From Steromphala cineraria (Eukaryota > Mollusca > Gastropoda > Trochida > Trochidae), in NCBI GenBank assembly GCA_916613615.1, contig OU744729.1, positions 65,396,790-65,460,789 of the forward strand: a stretch of DNA of 64,000 nt. The letters are read 5' to 3'. The position numbers were made by a program, and so were the translations under genes. Shown here one piece after another: positions 1 through 11,770 of the stretch. The notes beneath the pieces are model-generated. The model made no database searches, was not told the origin of the DNA, and worked only from the letters and a program-made list of their open reading frames with translations. Numbering within the stretch: position 1 is the stretch's first letter; the number at the start of each line of letters is the position of its first letter.

Positions 1-117
1 GTACGTAACCACTCTATACAGGGTATTGTCTATCCATTTCTCCTCAAAAACCATTCAGATTAAATTGAGATCGCACACATGGCTTTTATGCATCCTAAGG
101 GTGTGCATCTTATATTT
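1..117. repeat. Left remnant of a ~190-bp tandem array
   Basis: This stretch (CTTCTCCTCAAAAACCATTC, then a run ending in GTGCATCTTATATTTA) matches the second half of the units at 1328-1770. The array is cut here by the repeat at 118-1327, so the two pieces were once contiguous. No coding potential was seen. Confidence 0.6.
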
Positions 118-1327
118 AAGGATTCAGACATAAGGCTGAATCCTTATTGTTATTGGCGTGTTTATTATTATTATTCGCAAAAAGTTTGGACTAAGTTACA
201 GCCAAAACGACTGAAGCCAATTCAACCAAACTTTACAATCTGATAGCCCTTACCCTAGAATCGGGAGGCGAAGCTTTTGGGCCAATTCGACCAATACATT
301 AAAGGTCCAGTTCGACTCCAAAATCGAAAATATAACATTGATTTCTTTTTCAAAATGCACTTAGATACCTAAAACTTTTTTTAAAAGATGCCCATTAAAA
401 AATAATGAAAAAAAGTATATCATGAGAAATTTGTTGGTCACGTGATTTGGCCGCCATCTTGCTTTTAGTGCATTTTCAATCATTTCCGACCCCACCCACT
501 TTTGAAACTCTTCTAGAGAGCTGAAATTCATACTCAATATAGCTGAAGCATTGTAGTTTCGTCTTTGTTCAGGAAAAGGTCCAAACATTAATACTTTTCT
601 TGCTGTGACCTTTCAAAGTTTGCAATTTTGAAAAAAATTACAACTGCAAGAGCAGATAACTCAAAAACCTGACCGCCGAATTTGTTTATTTTTGCATGAG
701 AGTTAAACAAGACCAAGGTCTATAAGATGAAAAAATAAAATCGCTCGCGAACAGTCATTTCCGGTCAGGGTCAGAGGTCAAACTTTGCATTTTGGACATG
801 TGGTGTTTTGGTGGGTATGTTTAAAGTATCGTAACGCATCAACGACGTACGCTAACGGCTTGATCTATACATCATATGAAAGCCAAAAGTCTATAGATTT
901 TTTTTTAAATTGACAGAATATTTCATATGTTTGTTTTACATTGAGTTACGGCCCTTTGAATAATGTCAATTCTGCTTTTGTTTTGAATGCAAACGATATA
1001 GGTATGTTTAAAAAATCGTTACTCATCAGTGACAGACGACAAATCATTGTTCCATATATCATTAGAAAGCCAAAAGAATACACTATGTTTTAAAAATTAA
1101 TAATAAATTCAGTCACTTCATTTACATTTAGTTACGGCCCTTTGAATATTGTCAACCCTGCATGCGGTTTGAATACATTTGATAACTGTATGTTTGCAAA
1201 ATGCGTTAATCATCAACAAAAGACTATTACCAAGCAGCTTTTGACTGAAATCATTACCTTTGTGAACTACATTAACACCATACAGCGCTGAATCCGTTTG
1301 TCGTCGCTTGCGACTATATTTTGTTTT
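118..1327 (-). repeat. Dispersed ~1.2 kb repeat, copy A (hairpin-ended)
   Basis: Read on the - strand, this matches 23753-24803. Shared parts are the start (a GCGGCGACAA-type hairpin then GGATTCAGCGC), a middle part with 'TTTGAAAGGTCACAGC', and an end with AACACGCCAATAACAATAAG followed by a GGATTCAGC...GCTGAATCC hairpin. Inside copy A are about three diverged ~187-bp tandem units (near 816, 1002 and 1189, each with TTACGGCCCTTTGAATA). No ORF has protein similarity I recognise, so the class is unknown; a non-autonomous element is likely. Confidence 0.65.
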
Positions 1328-1770
1328 TCAATTTTTATTTTTTTTCAATTTCTGACATGTTGAACTTAGGTGGATTTTGGGGCAAGTGAAAGCTCATGGT
1401 AGTGTGATAGGTGGTGTTGTTCATCCACTTCTCCTCAAAAACCATTCAATGGATTTAATTTAAATTGCACACATGGCTTTAAGGCATCCTAAGGCTGTGC
1501 ATCTCATATTTGATTTTCAATTTTTGATTTTTTTCAAATTTCTGTCATGTTGAACTTAGGTGAATTTTGGGGCAAGTGAAAGCTTATATTGGTATCATAA
1601 GGGATGTTGTGTATCCACTTCTCCTCAAAAAGTACTGGATAGACTGCGCTGATCTTTCAAACATGTTTTATAGGTATCCTAAAGGTGTGCATCGCATATT
1701 TTGTTTTGGGATTTTTTAATTTTCTACATTTTAATGGATGTTTGAACTTAAATAAAGGTAAAGATGTGCA
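1328..1770. repeat. ~190-bp tandem array, right part
   Basis: The motif CATGTTGAACTTAGGTG recurs at 1356 and 1546, and a diverged copy lies near 1740. Each is followed by 'ATTTTGGGGCAAGTGAAAGC' and CTTCTCCTCAAAAA. Together with 1-117 this forms one array with copy A inserted in it. Confidence 0.65.
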
Positions 1771-1915
1771 TCTCTTATTTTGTTTTAAATTCAATGTTTG
1801 AAAACATTGAAGGTTTTTTATAAACGGGGGCATCTATGTCCCATGGACACACATTTTCTAGTTAACATTTGGAGACATGTTTTTTTCAAGGCCATCTTCA
1901 TGTCTATAATTTTAG

Positions 1916-2107
1916 ATTCAAGTCAGGATGCATTTGGAAAAAGGGAACCGAGCTAGTATGTGCGGCGTTGCAATCCAATATGGCGGCGAGGTGGTGACCA
2001 TTGACATGTGCAGTAAGGTATACAACGTCAGCGCCCCCTATCTCACCTCTACAAACCCTGGCAGCAAAGCAATTGACGTCTTCGTGTGTGACTCGTCATA
2101 CTACATG
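1916..2107 (+). CDS. VWDE: VWDE-like protein, exon 1 in window (VWD domain, first part)
   Basis: First recognised exon of a secreted von Willebrand factor D/EGF protein; upstream exons with the signal peptide must lie outside the window. The acceptor is TATAATTTTAG and the donor ATG|GTATAA, phase 0 at both ends, 64 codons. The peptide has the VWD pattern: MCGVAIQYGGEVVTIDMC, then VFVCDSSYYM. It joins in frame to the next exon, giving a continuous VWD strand pattern (...SSYYM/IYTADDV...). VWD domains are extracellular, Ca-binding and disulphide-rich. The exact role of invertebrate VWDE proteins is not established. I chose the acceptor at 1915 over one at 1926 because it has the better pyrimidine tract and keeps phase 0. 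Confidence 0.65.
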
Positions 2108-2394
2108 GTATAACACCTAATTATATCATATTATATACCGTATTCGACCCATTAAGCGGCCTGGGCGGTTAAAAAATTGGAAAAAAGGGGCACTCATTTT
2201 TTTTAGGTAATCATTTTTGTAAAAAGGATAATTTTTTAGCAGAAAATTACAAATCCAATAACCGTGAGTAAAGAGAAGGGCTGAAATCAAATATCCAAAC
2301 CATTTTTCTGTAATATGAGAGGGGGCCCTTAATATTTTGTAAGGTGGCACTTATAGGGAAAAGGCGCTTATATACGTCGAACACGGTAATACAA

Positions 2395-3300
2395 TTATAG
2401 ACCTTGTGATAATGTCAATACCTATGTTTTATAGACCCGATGAAAACAATATTTACCGAGGAGAAAGTATAATATTTCATTTTGTAAGCGTAATTTCCCG
2501 GCAATCCGAGTGGTCGAGAACTGGTCACGTGATAGTCGACAGAAAGTGATATTGACCAATGACCCTGAGTCAGACCAAGAATGATATTGGTTTGAAATAC
2601 TATACAATTATTGACTTCAGTTGAGGTGAATTCAATGGTTTATTGACCTCGGAAGAGTTATGTTTAGCGAGGCGACAGCCGAGGTGAACATAAGTTACCG
2701 AGGTCAATAAACCATTGGATTCAATCATTCAACGATAACTGAAGTCAACAACTGTTTCATTATTTGATTTATTTAAGTATGAGTTACTTCTGAACTTTTC
2801 AATTACTTAGCAACTCTTTACGGCGCTCCTGGTAATGGCGATCTATTTTTAGCTCAAGGTCATTGAATTGTTATGTTGACCTCGAGCTCGCGTGACGTTT
2901 CCCGCGGTCAACATAAGGTTTGATCATTGTCGATGACCATCTTCCTCGACCAATCAGAAAACAGATCACTCGTCCATCATATAATAATATAAGTTATAGA
3001 CTGGTGATGACGTCAATACCTGTTTCTATAGACCTAAGAAAAACAATACGTCATGAAACAACGGTTTGACATTCATCGGCTCTAAATTTATTAACTCAAT
3101 TAATATAACAGTTGATCGGACTCGGGGTCATGGGGGTCAAGTCAATATCGCTTTCTGTTGATTGCCACGTGACCGGTTCTCGACTAATCGGATTGCCGGA
3201 AAATTACGCTCACACGATCATATACAATTATATACTGGTGATGAGGTCAATACCTGTTTTTATAGACCCGAGGAAAATAATATTGACCGAGACAAAATAA
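2395..3300. repeat. Cluster of fold-back repeats in intron
   Basis: Related segments at 2395-2610 and 2995-3297 share 'GTCAATACCTRTKTTATAGACC' style ends and a 'CTTTCTGTYGAYTRYCACGTGACC' core; a reverse-oriented relative is at 34165-34435. Between them, 2605-2754 is an inverted repeat (TTGACTTCAGTTGAGG...CGATAACTGAAGTCAA) with the loop GCGAGGCGACAGCCGAGG. 2863-2955 is a similar, shorter GACCTCGAG...CGCGGTCAACATAA fold-back. No gene seen. Confidence 0.6.
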
Positions 3301-3536
3301 AAAAAGGACCTGTTTTAGCATATCGAAGAACTCTTTAACTAATACATTTTGTAATAATATTTGAATTGATATAAGAACGCACAGATTTCGGGATACGTTT
3401 TCAGATCTGTTTTCAAAGACTGGAATCCCCTTGTTAAATTTGTATTCGCGTACTCATAACAACATTGGACGGTGGTTAAATAATTTATATTTATCAAACT
3501 CCCATTTTGCACGTAAAATACGTGTTTGAAAGAATG

Positions 3537-3804
3537 TCAGTCAAAGTAAACCTAGCCTCAATATTACCTGTTTCACTCCGATATTGAGTCTAGAAAGGTC
3601 TAGTAGAGGGTCGCGTCAGCCGCCCTTTCTGCGATCTATGACCCTCCAAAGTTACATGTGCGAAGGTAGACTATTGTGACTTGGTAAGATGAGTTCTGCT
3701 TGGTCAATTCGATACGTGGGCTGACGTGACCCTCTACTAGACCTTTCTTGACTCAATATCGGAGTGAAACGGGTAATATTGAGGCTAGGTTTACTTAGAC
3801 TGGA
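3537..3804. mobile_element. MITE with 'CAGTCWAAGTAAACC' inverted ends
   Basis: Terminal inverted repeats CAGTCAAAGTAAACCTAGCC / GGCTAGGTTTACTTAGACTG flank about 270 bp. The interior is itself partly palindromic ('GGTCTAGTAGAGGGTCGCGT' against 'CACGTGACCCTCTACTAGACC'). Other members are a 100-bp copy at 30511-30611 and a left-truncated copy at 42120-42323. No transposase; non-autonomous DNA element. Confidence 0.75.
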
Positions 3805-3962
3805 AATAATGCATGGAAGTTTTAAGCATCCTTTATTTCTGCATTGTCTATTTAGGCATAAAACTCAGCAACTCTAACCTTTCGCTAAGTTATGGTATGA
3901 ATGTGGTCTGACTTGTGTTATGCATTGGCATCCACATACTCTTCTCTTGATCTTATTTCCAG

Positions 3963-4106
3963 ATTTACACAGCTGACGACGTCTCACTTGAGGTCCGAGT
4001 CCACGAGCAGAACCTTGAGGTGAACCTGCAGCTTCCCCCGAGCTACTCGCCTGAGGGTCTAGGGGTCTGCTCCTACTCAACCCACAGTGACGATCCCCTT
4101 ATGTTG
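3963..4106 (+). CDS. VWDE: VWDE-like protein, exon 2 (VWD domain, end)
   Basis: The acceptor is CTTATTTCCAG. Reading starts in phase 0 and continues exon 1: IYTADDVSLEVRVHEQ, NLEVNLQLPPSYSPEGLGVC. The last segment corresponds to the 'polar face, then G-L-C-G' end of a VWD domain; here the usual GLCG reads GLGVCS. The donor is not certain. GTGACA at 4107 ends in phase 0, GTTGGT at 4103 in phase 2, and a GT at 4160 would also give phase 2, which matches the best acceptor of the next exon. The end given is therefore a minimum. Confidence 0.55.
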
Positions 4107-4239
4107 GTGACATTCCGAGAAAAAGAAATCATGCAAGTTTATAATGATTTGACCTTTAAGTCCTTTAAAGGCACGCCGCGCGATGTCGAAGGCATTTATG
4201 ATAACCTTTGTTTCATTTCATCAAGACGTACTAACTAAA

Positions 4240-5540
4240 ATGTATCATATTCGAGCTATGTGATAATATGAAGATTTAAAGTAAAAGTATAAAGGTCAAA
4301 AATCGGACAATGACACGTGTCATGTTTTGGAAACTTATATAAAGTGATAAGGAATTTTATTTGGAACATTGTACTATTGTACACCAGGATCGAAGTAAAC
4401 TGTTGAAGTTTTTCATTTCGAATCATCATTGAATAAATATCCTTTATTTGCAACTTTCGAAATGATAATTGCTCATGCGATGTCGAATCGCTTTGGTTTA
4501 TAGGCTACAGTTAATGAAATATCGACTTGTAGGCACACCCAATATAGTTTCCCGTCCTTTTGAATAGTTTTTCACTTTCACTTTAATAAGACGGTGTTTT
4601 AAATATCACACTACATACGAAGAATTTCTAATTATTAAGTAGACAGTTTGTGAAAAGTGAATTGATAACATGGTTAATTCATTCACATCCTTTTCTAAGC
4701 AAGTAAGTCACCACTACAGTCACACCAATATATTTTGTTGAATTAAAAAGGTGATGTACCTTTTCTAATAACTGGTGCATATCATTGCCAATACTTTGGC
4801 TTTATACTTTGGCTTTAAACCAACAACGCATACATTCCACATTGTCATCAAGTGAAAAAACGGCACAATTTATATAGTTTCAGACAGCTATTGACAACCT
4901 GCTTGACCTACTCTGAGCGTGCTTGCTCTTGTTAAAGGTCTATACAAGATAACTTTAACTAATTTTAGAAGCAGACTTTCGATTTTATGTTTCTTTGACA
5001 GGTTGACTGACTTTATTTAATGAACCGGAAATCAGTTAGAGGGCACTTTACTCTTTAAAAACTTCAACATCATGCGCTTCTGCCATTGCTTAAAATAAAC
5101 AATCTCAAACAACGTTCATATAGTTTTCTCCATAGATATGATAATAATATTTCACATTAATGATTCAGTCGGATATAATGAGTTATATGGTTACTTTTTA
5201 GTGTTATGTATTTCATCACTGAACGCTGATTAAATTTGAACAGGTGACCAGGGTATATTTACAACTGATAGTTTATATTTTACTATATTAAGAACTGAAT
5301 TAAACTGACCATTCACGGGACATATTTACCTTTTTTGGCATTTTAGGATAAAATTCAAACAGAAAAGGTATAAAGTATAATCATATGTGCTAGTCCATTG
5401 TAAGGCTTACAGAACTCGCCTCAGGCGAGTTGCATTAATGATTAAGGCGTGGATAATATATCTCTATGTCACCTTGAAGAAATGTCTTCATATATATTAT
5501 CATATTTTAATTATTCTTAAAGAGTTCTTTGGAACATGTT
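4240..5540. other. Intronic sequence, nothing recognised
   Basis: AT-rich single-copy-looking DNA between VWDE-like exons 2 and 3. I see no tandem repeat, transposon end or coding pattern on either strand. Confidence 0.4.
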
Positions 5541-5562
5541 TTGAGTCCAACACTTTCTCTAG

Positions 5563-5704
5563 TCTTTCAGCATCAGAGAGTTATTTCGCAGACGGGAAAG
5601 ACAACTTAAAGACCTTTTCACACACCAAGCCCACATTGTACTGCAGATGTGAGGAGAAACTGTGTTCGACCCGCAGACGAATAACTGATTACATCGTCTA
5701 CCAG
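5563..5704 (+). CDS. VWDE: VWDE-like protein, exon 3 (post-VWD linker)
   Basis: The peptide LSASESYFADGKDNLK, then TLYCRCEEKLC, ends TDYIVYQ at a strong donor CAG|GTAAGT in phase 0. The 'ESxF' followed by YCxC is the motif that follows the VWD domain in this family. The start is uncertain: ACTTTCTCTAG (exon from 5563, phase 2) is preferred, while CTTTCAG (from 5571, phase 1) is possible. The next exon starts in phase 0, in agreement. Confidence 0.6.
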
Positions 5705-5890
5705 GTAAGTTATTGCCCAAGTCGAACATCAGTATCCAAAGGTAAATCCCCCATTTCTTTATGAGTTTTAAGCTATATTTGCAACCTTTTTGGATTTTCT
5801 GGACTTTATCCTCTCAAAAAAAACTGTTTTTATGCCAGATATGTTTTTTCTTCTGAGGATCAAGCAACTACTTGGCCTGATTAGCCAACC

Positions 5891-6101
5891 CGATATCGGT
5901 AGGTGAAACGTTTAACCTTCACTTTATTTACGATATCGGTAGGTGAAACGTTTAACCTTCACTTTATTTACGATATCGGTAGGTGAAACGTTTAACCTTC
6001 ACTTTATTTACGATATCGGTAGGTGAAACGTTTAACCTTCACTTTATTTACGATATCGGTAGGTAAAACGTTTAACCTTCACTTTAATTTACGATATCGG
6101 G
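5891..6101. repeat. 40-bp tandem repeat, five copies plus part
   Basis: Units begin CGATATCGGTAGGTGAAACG at 5891, 5931, 5971, 6011 and 6051, with a partial unit at 6091. Copies 1-4 are identical in the sequence shown; copy 5 has one substitution and one inserted base. Such homogeneity implies recent expansion. It lies in intron 3. Confidence 0.9.
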
Positions 6102-6699
6102 TTCCTTTGGATTAGCCTTAGCCAGGAGGAAATTGTAAATTACCAAACGAAACCTGCTGATTACCATTTTTGTGTTCACATTTGATACAGGGAAATTTAT
6201 TAGCTTAGCTAACTAAACATGTTTACGATATCCCCCAAGGATTATGTCAAAGCATATAACGGTCATTAGGAATTCAATTCGACGTGTTCCGACGTCCTCT
6301 CAATAATATGTTGCACTTGCGGACACATGCAATGTGACCAACGACTACATCGTACTACAGGTGTTCATATACCATCTGAACATAAACCCAACTTATTCTC
6401 ACATATTCTTTGACCATATTGTAATGCGGATTTGAGTATGACATGACAATATGTATAACTACGACATCTGATCAGCACCAGAAATAACACCTTAGAAAGC
6501 AAGGTTTCAAAATATCGTTTACTCATGTTTTATATTTTCCAAAAGCTTTTAAATAGTAAAGTACGGTTTTTTAGCAGTAGAGCTTCAAGATTTGATCCAT
6601 GTTTAATTCGATTGCAGGAATTCATTTCGTGTATAGGTCTGTCAAGGACTAGCTTGTATCAAATTATACATGCAAACACTTCAATCACATACTTCCATC

Positions 6700-7045
6700 A
6701 CTTGCCCGTCCCGCCATTCACATACATGCACCCATGTTTCACATAACATTCACGTACATGCACCCATGTTTCACATAACATTCACATATACATGTATGCA
6801 CCAATGCTTCACATGGCATTATCATATATGCACCCATCTTTCATATAACATTCACATATATGCACCCACGTTTAACATACATGTACATATATATGCACCC
6901 ATATTTCCCATACACATTTGCACCCATGTTTCATATAACATTATCATATATGCACCCATGTTTCAAATAACATTCACATTTATACAACCATGTTTCATAT
7001 AACATTCACATATATATATGCACCAATGTTTCACATAACATGAAC
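6700..7045. repeat. Diverged ~30-36 bp tandem repeat
   Basis: The unit is close to CACATATATGCACCCATGTT followed by TCACATAACATT, repeated about ten times with variable length. The long open frame across it (poly Thr/His/Ile) is produced by the repeat and is not a gene. Confidence 0.8.
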
Positions 7046-7094
7046 GAGAACCGATAGGGAATCATTTGACTGGATTGCTATGCATTTATTTCAG

Positions 7095-7170
7095 AGAGAT
7101 CAGTGTAAAGCTGTACTTCCTAAACCAGACCGACTGTACCATGATTGGGACAAGAATTTTGACCATGAAG
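7095..7170 (+). CDS. VWDE: VWDE-like protein, exon 4 (76 nt)
   Basis: Acceptor TTTATTTCAG, donor GAAG|GTAATT. It starts in phase 0 and ends in phase 1. The peptide is RDQCKAVLPKPDRLYHDWDK, then NFDHE. Too short for ORF scans; called because both splice sites and the phase fit the exons on either side and because the D-rich stretch before the cysteine-rich region is typical of the family. Confidence 0.6.
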
Positions 7171-7540
7171 GTAATTTGTATTTGCTGGCTTAGATGTAGT
7201 TACTTAGAAGGAAAAATTCAAGTACGAAATACCCCTCATTGAAAATTTACTGAACGAAATAAGTTATGAGATCCGAAAAAAGCGAGGCCTTTCAGCGAAC
7301 CATTTTACTATAAAGAAAATATAAAAAATTTGTATTTGTTGTATTGTTGAATTGTTGTATGTATTTTTGACAACCCATTCTCCCTATTAATGGAGTCCAT
7401 TAATTCCCATTAATGGAAGATAAGAAGCAGGTAAGTTTATTTTTCCTTTGGCGCATTGGTCACTCATTCAGTGGAATAAACAGATGGTTGGGTTTTTAGC
7501 TCACCTTTACAAAGTAAATGTGAGCTTATGTCATGGCGCT

Positions 7541-7616
7541 TCGTCCGTCGTCCGTCTGTCTGTCCATCCGTCTGTCCGTCCGTCCGTCCGTCTGTCCGTC
7601 CGTCCGTCCGTCCGTA
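7541..7616. repeat. (GTCC)n / (GTCTGTCC)n microsatellite
   Basis: An impure run of CCGT and CTGT tetramers directly before the 156-bp array. Confidence 0.95.
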
Positions 7617-8550
7617 AACTTTCAGGAAAAAGACTACTCCTCCTAAACGAATCCAGATATCATTCTGAAATTGTAGTATGTTATACCCATGGTGATTCCT
7701 CACAGAAAGGTAGATGTTTCAGTTTTGAGAATCCAAGATGGCCGCCATGGCAGCCATATTGAATTTTCAATTAGATTTAATGAAAAAGACTACTCCTCCT
7801 TTACCAATCCAGATACCATTCTGAAATTGTAGTATGTTATACCCATGGTGATTCCTCACAGAAAGGTAGACGTTTCGGTTTTGAGAATCCAAGATGGCCG
7901 TCATGGCAGCCATATTGAATTTTCAATTAGATTTCATGAAAAAGACTACTCCTCCTATACAAATCCAGATATCATTCTGAAATTGTAGTATGTTATACCC
8001 ATGGTGATTCCTTACAGAAAGGTAGATGTTTCAGTTTTGAGAATCCAAGATGGCTGCCATGGGAGCCATATTGAATTTTCAATTTGATTTCATGAAAAAG
8101 ACTACTCCTCCTATACGAATCCAGATATCATTCTGAAATTGTAGTATGTTATACCCATGGTGATTCCTCACAGAAAGGTAGATGTTTCAGTTTTGAGAAT
8201 CCAAGATGGCAGCCATGGCAGCCATATTGATTTTTCAATTAGATTTCACAAAAAAGACTACTCCTCCTATACAAATCCAGATACCATTCTGAAATTGTAG
8301 TATGTTATACCCATGGTGATTCCTCACAGAAAGGTAGATGTTTCAGTTTTGAGAATCCAAGATGGCTGCCATGGGAGCCATATTGTATTTTCAATTAGAT
8401 TTCATGAAAAAGACTACATCTCCTAAACCAATCAAGATATACTTCCTAAATTGTAGTATGTAATACCTATAGTGATTCCGCACAGAAAGGTAGACGTTTC
8501 AGTTTTGAGAATCCAAGATGGCCGCAAAAGCAGCCATATTGACTTTTCAG
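7617..8550 (+). repeat. 156-bp tandem array, six units
   Basis: Units begin near 7626, 7781, 7938, 8093, 8250 and 8406 with AAAAAGACTACTCCTCCT. Each carries 'GATATCATTCTGAAATTGTA', 'CCCATGGTGATTCC' and CCAAGATGGCNGCCATG. The last unit is most diverged. No coding frame is conserved. Confidence 0.9.
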
Positions 8551-10634
8551 CTGCAATGACACATCATTATTATTAAATTTTAAGCTTTCATCAAGTGATC
8601 ACTTGCATCAAATAAATTCTCTAATTTGAACTTACTAATCATAATATTATCTTGAATATTGAATATTTAAGATTGTCATGCAAGTTGTTCTATATTTTTA
8701 AGTGTTTTTAAAAAAAAATTAAGATATAAGACAAACATAATTAATTAATTTGCTTAAAATCTTCATGGCAACTAGCTGCAAAAACCCAATCACATTAAAC
8801 ATCATTTTAAATTTTAAACAATGGTATCTTCCTTATATTCCTTTAAATACCACACATAAGGGGTCAACCAGAGTTCAGATATGCCTGTAGAGTCCACAAT
8901 GCTATTCGAATACACATCCTGATACAGGCTTCTAGCATCACAGTGTCAGCTGCTAGTCTGTTGCATAATCAACCTGACCCAATTGATATTGCAGAGCAAT
9001 ATGCTATATGGCCATGTGTATGCAATAAGAGTTATGGAAATTAGACTTGTAATCTCATGACAGTGATATGTTCTTTCTAAGAATAACAACTTACACAAAA
9101 GTTGTCATCAATAAGTTTTGTGTTAAGCAATCTTCATGATAAGTTGATGTGGAAAGAGTTATTTTGTATCAGGTTCCATTTCCTGTGTTTACTCATATTT
9201 GTACCATTTCTATATCTAACAGAAGTTCTTCTTGACACAAAATCAATTTAGGACATAAGCTAACTATGTTTTGTGAAATTATATATATTTTTCACAACAA
9301 TGCATGTTCTCTCCCGTCAAGTTTTTAATACCACACATAAGGACTTAGCCAGAGTTCAGGTTAACATGCTCAGCACACTATTCTTCTCCAAATACACAAA
9401 GCCAAATCCACAAATTGCTACACTCTCCTTAAGGATCTGGGGCTAGCAGCCCTGCCTGCTTGTATGTTGCTTAGTTATCTTTACTTAATTGATAAATACA
9501 ACATAATGATGTATGGCAATTATCATGTCTAAGCAATGGACTTTATGGAAAGTATATAAATTGGCTTTATGAAAAGTATACTTGTATTCTATTAATAATA
9601 ATACTTTTTACAAATAACAATTTAAACAAGTCAAGAATCAGCTTTTGTGTACAACAATCTGCAAGATGAGTTAATATTAATAAGTCAAGAATCTGCTTTT
9701 ATGTACAGTAATCTACATGATAAGTTAATAATAGAGGTATTTTGTATCAGGTTCTAGTTCCAATACCATATGTTTTATGAAAACCTGTAAAACTAAATGA
9801 TAATTGTATCATTCTGAAGGGGCTCTGGGAACAACATGTCAACATAGAAGTCATTATTTTTCAATTAGATTTCAGGCCAAGTACTTCTCCTACTAAATCA
9901 ATTAAGATATCATTCTGAAAAGTGAGTATTTTTTTATATAGTGATTCCTGACAAAGACGCATTCATTTTATTATCAAGAATCCAAGATGGTCAATATGTC
10001 ATTTATATTGAATTTTCAATTAGATTTCATAAAATTCATTGAAAAGAATACATTTCCTGGTCAATCAAATGAATGTGTTTATATTTGTATTGATGCACTT
10101 GTTGTAATATTTATCAACACTATAAATACAGTTAAATTTTTTTTTATGAATCATCTTTATCTGCGAACAGCCTGAACCATGAGTGTTTTAATAAATCCTT
10201 TTAAATAAAACATATAATGATATCAGTGGGTTACATAATTCCTGACACTTCATAAAAGGCCAAATAACATAGCCAGTGAGGGATCTGATTACGATCTGAA
10301 CGATGATTATCTAGATAATTATAATGATCATTCAATTCAAACAAATCCTTTTCAAAAGCATTAAAAATGATTAAATTTGTTCACTCTCAACACTAACTGT
10401 TGTTTCCATGCAATTAATATTTCCAAATTGTAAATTTTGGTTAATGAATAACAAATAATCTTTTATTTTGTTTGTCACGCTAATAAAAGACATCATTTAA
10501 TACTCATCTTCAAAACTAATTGAACAGCTGTCTGAACAATTCTTTTTTTACAAAGTCTTTCTCACCAATTCTCTCTGTTAGTTAAAATACGTCAATAAAC
10601 ATATTACTGAGTTGACCTTCAGATTATTTCTATA

Positions 10635-10830
10635 GCAAACCTCTCTTCTACCCCCACCCCTTCTATCCTCCCTTCCCCTCCTCCCCTTTCCTCTCCTGTC
10701 CTTCCATTGCAAACCTCTCTTCTACCCCCCACCCCTTCTATCCCCCCTTCCCCTCCTCCCCTTTCCTCTCCTGTCCTTCCATTGCAAACCTCTCTTCTAT
10801 CCCTCCTTTCCCCTCCTATCCTCCAGCCCC
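10635..10830. repeat. ~75-bp CT-rich minisatellite
   Basis: GCAAACCTCTCTTCTA recurs at 10635, 10709 and 10784, separated by CCCCTCCTCCCCTTTCC-rich sequence. The strand asymmetry (almost pure C/T) makes triplex or H-DNA possible, but that is inference. Confidence 0.85.
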
Positions 10831-11770
10831 TCTCCTGCAACTCCCCTCTTAATAGTATTGCATACTGAATTAAGGGGAAGACACTCACATTATGGAATAA
10901 CAGTAACTTACATAGAGGATAAGTTACATAAGCTACATGCAGGTGCAAGAGGTCATCACAGGTCATCATATCTAGTAATTAGCATAAACCCCCATGTGGC
11001 TAGCCTATTCTGACCAATCAGATTGCACTAACATATGTCAAGATTTAAGATATTCAGAAATCTTCAGTTAGAATCACATGAGACATTGACCTGGACAGTT
11101 TACTTTGGCAATTGGACTTGTCACTAGCTGAATTTGTGATCTGTGTCAGAGGGATAGATTCCAAATGTTTATGTGCATCATCTTTTTAGTTCTTTAGAAG
11201 TAAAGAGTGTGACTAAATGAATACTCCTAAACCAATCAAGATATCATAATGAAATTAATACAGATGCCCCAATAAAAGTAGCATTTTGAAGATTAAAAAG
11301 TCCAAGATGGTCACCAATTTAGCCATAGATATACCAAAAAATTATACAAAAACCTACTGCTTGTTAACAAATCATGATTATATCATTCTTGTATTTAATG
11401 TTTGTTCAAGCTCTAGTGGTTTCCAACAGAAGAATAGCATTTTAAAAGATAAAAAAATCATGATGGCAGCCATAATCAATTATCATATAAAAGATGGTTA
11501 CACAATTAAACCATATTACCACATCATTCATTTTAAGGTGAGCTTCTGTACCCTCGGTACTTTTATTTATCTGTTGTTTCTGAACCCTTGTCCTTCCAAT
11601 GAGATACTCTGTTTGGCCACTTTAGTTTTCATGGCATCCTTGGCACATAAATAAATCACATTTAGGGCACAACAGTTTTTGTTATAATTTAATTCAGCAT
11701 GAATAACAGAAGAAAACTGAATTCTCAACATGGGTTACCATATATACATTTCTATAAATATCTCTATATA

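Larger units (their letters stand above)
7498..11550. repeat. ~4 kb composite repetitive element
   Basis: The left edge reads AGCTCACCTTTACAAAGTAA and the right edge TTAAGGTGAGCTTCTG, an inverted pair. After the left edge come a (GTCC)n tract and six 156-bp units (7617-8550). Diverged relatives of the same unit recur at 9890-10030, 11225-11330 and 11455-11510 ('CCAAGATGG', 'CAATCAAGATATCAT'). Two internal blocks near 8840 and 9325 share 'TACCACACATAAGG' and 'CAGAGTTCAG'. No protein domain was recognised. It occupies intron 4. Confidence 0.6.

Noticed and set aside
5891..6101. CRISPR-like array (40-bp direct repeats)
   Set aside because: Units are contiguous without spacers, in a eukaryotic intron.
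6670..7002. 110-codon ORF rich in His/Thr/Ile
   Set aside because: Generated by the ~33-bp tandem repeat.
7448..7762. ORFs across the (GTCC)n tract on both strands
   Set aside because: Microsatellite translation (VRPSVRPSV / GRTDGRTDG).
10619..10969. 116-codon - strand ORF rich in Arg/Glu/Gly
   Set aside because: Product of the CT-rich minisatellite.
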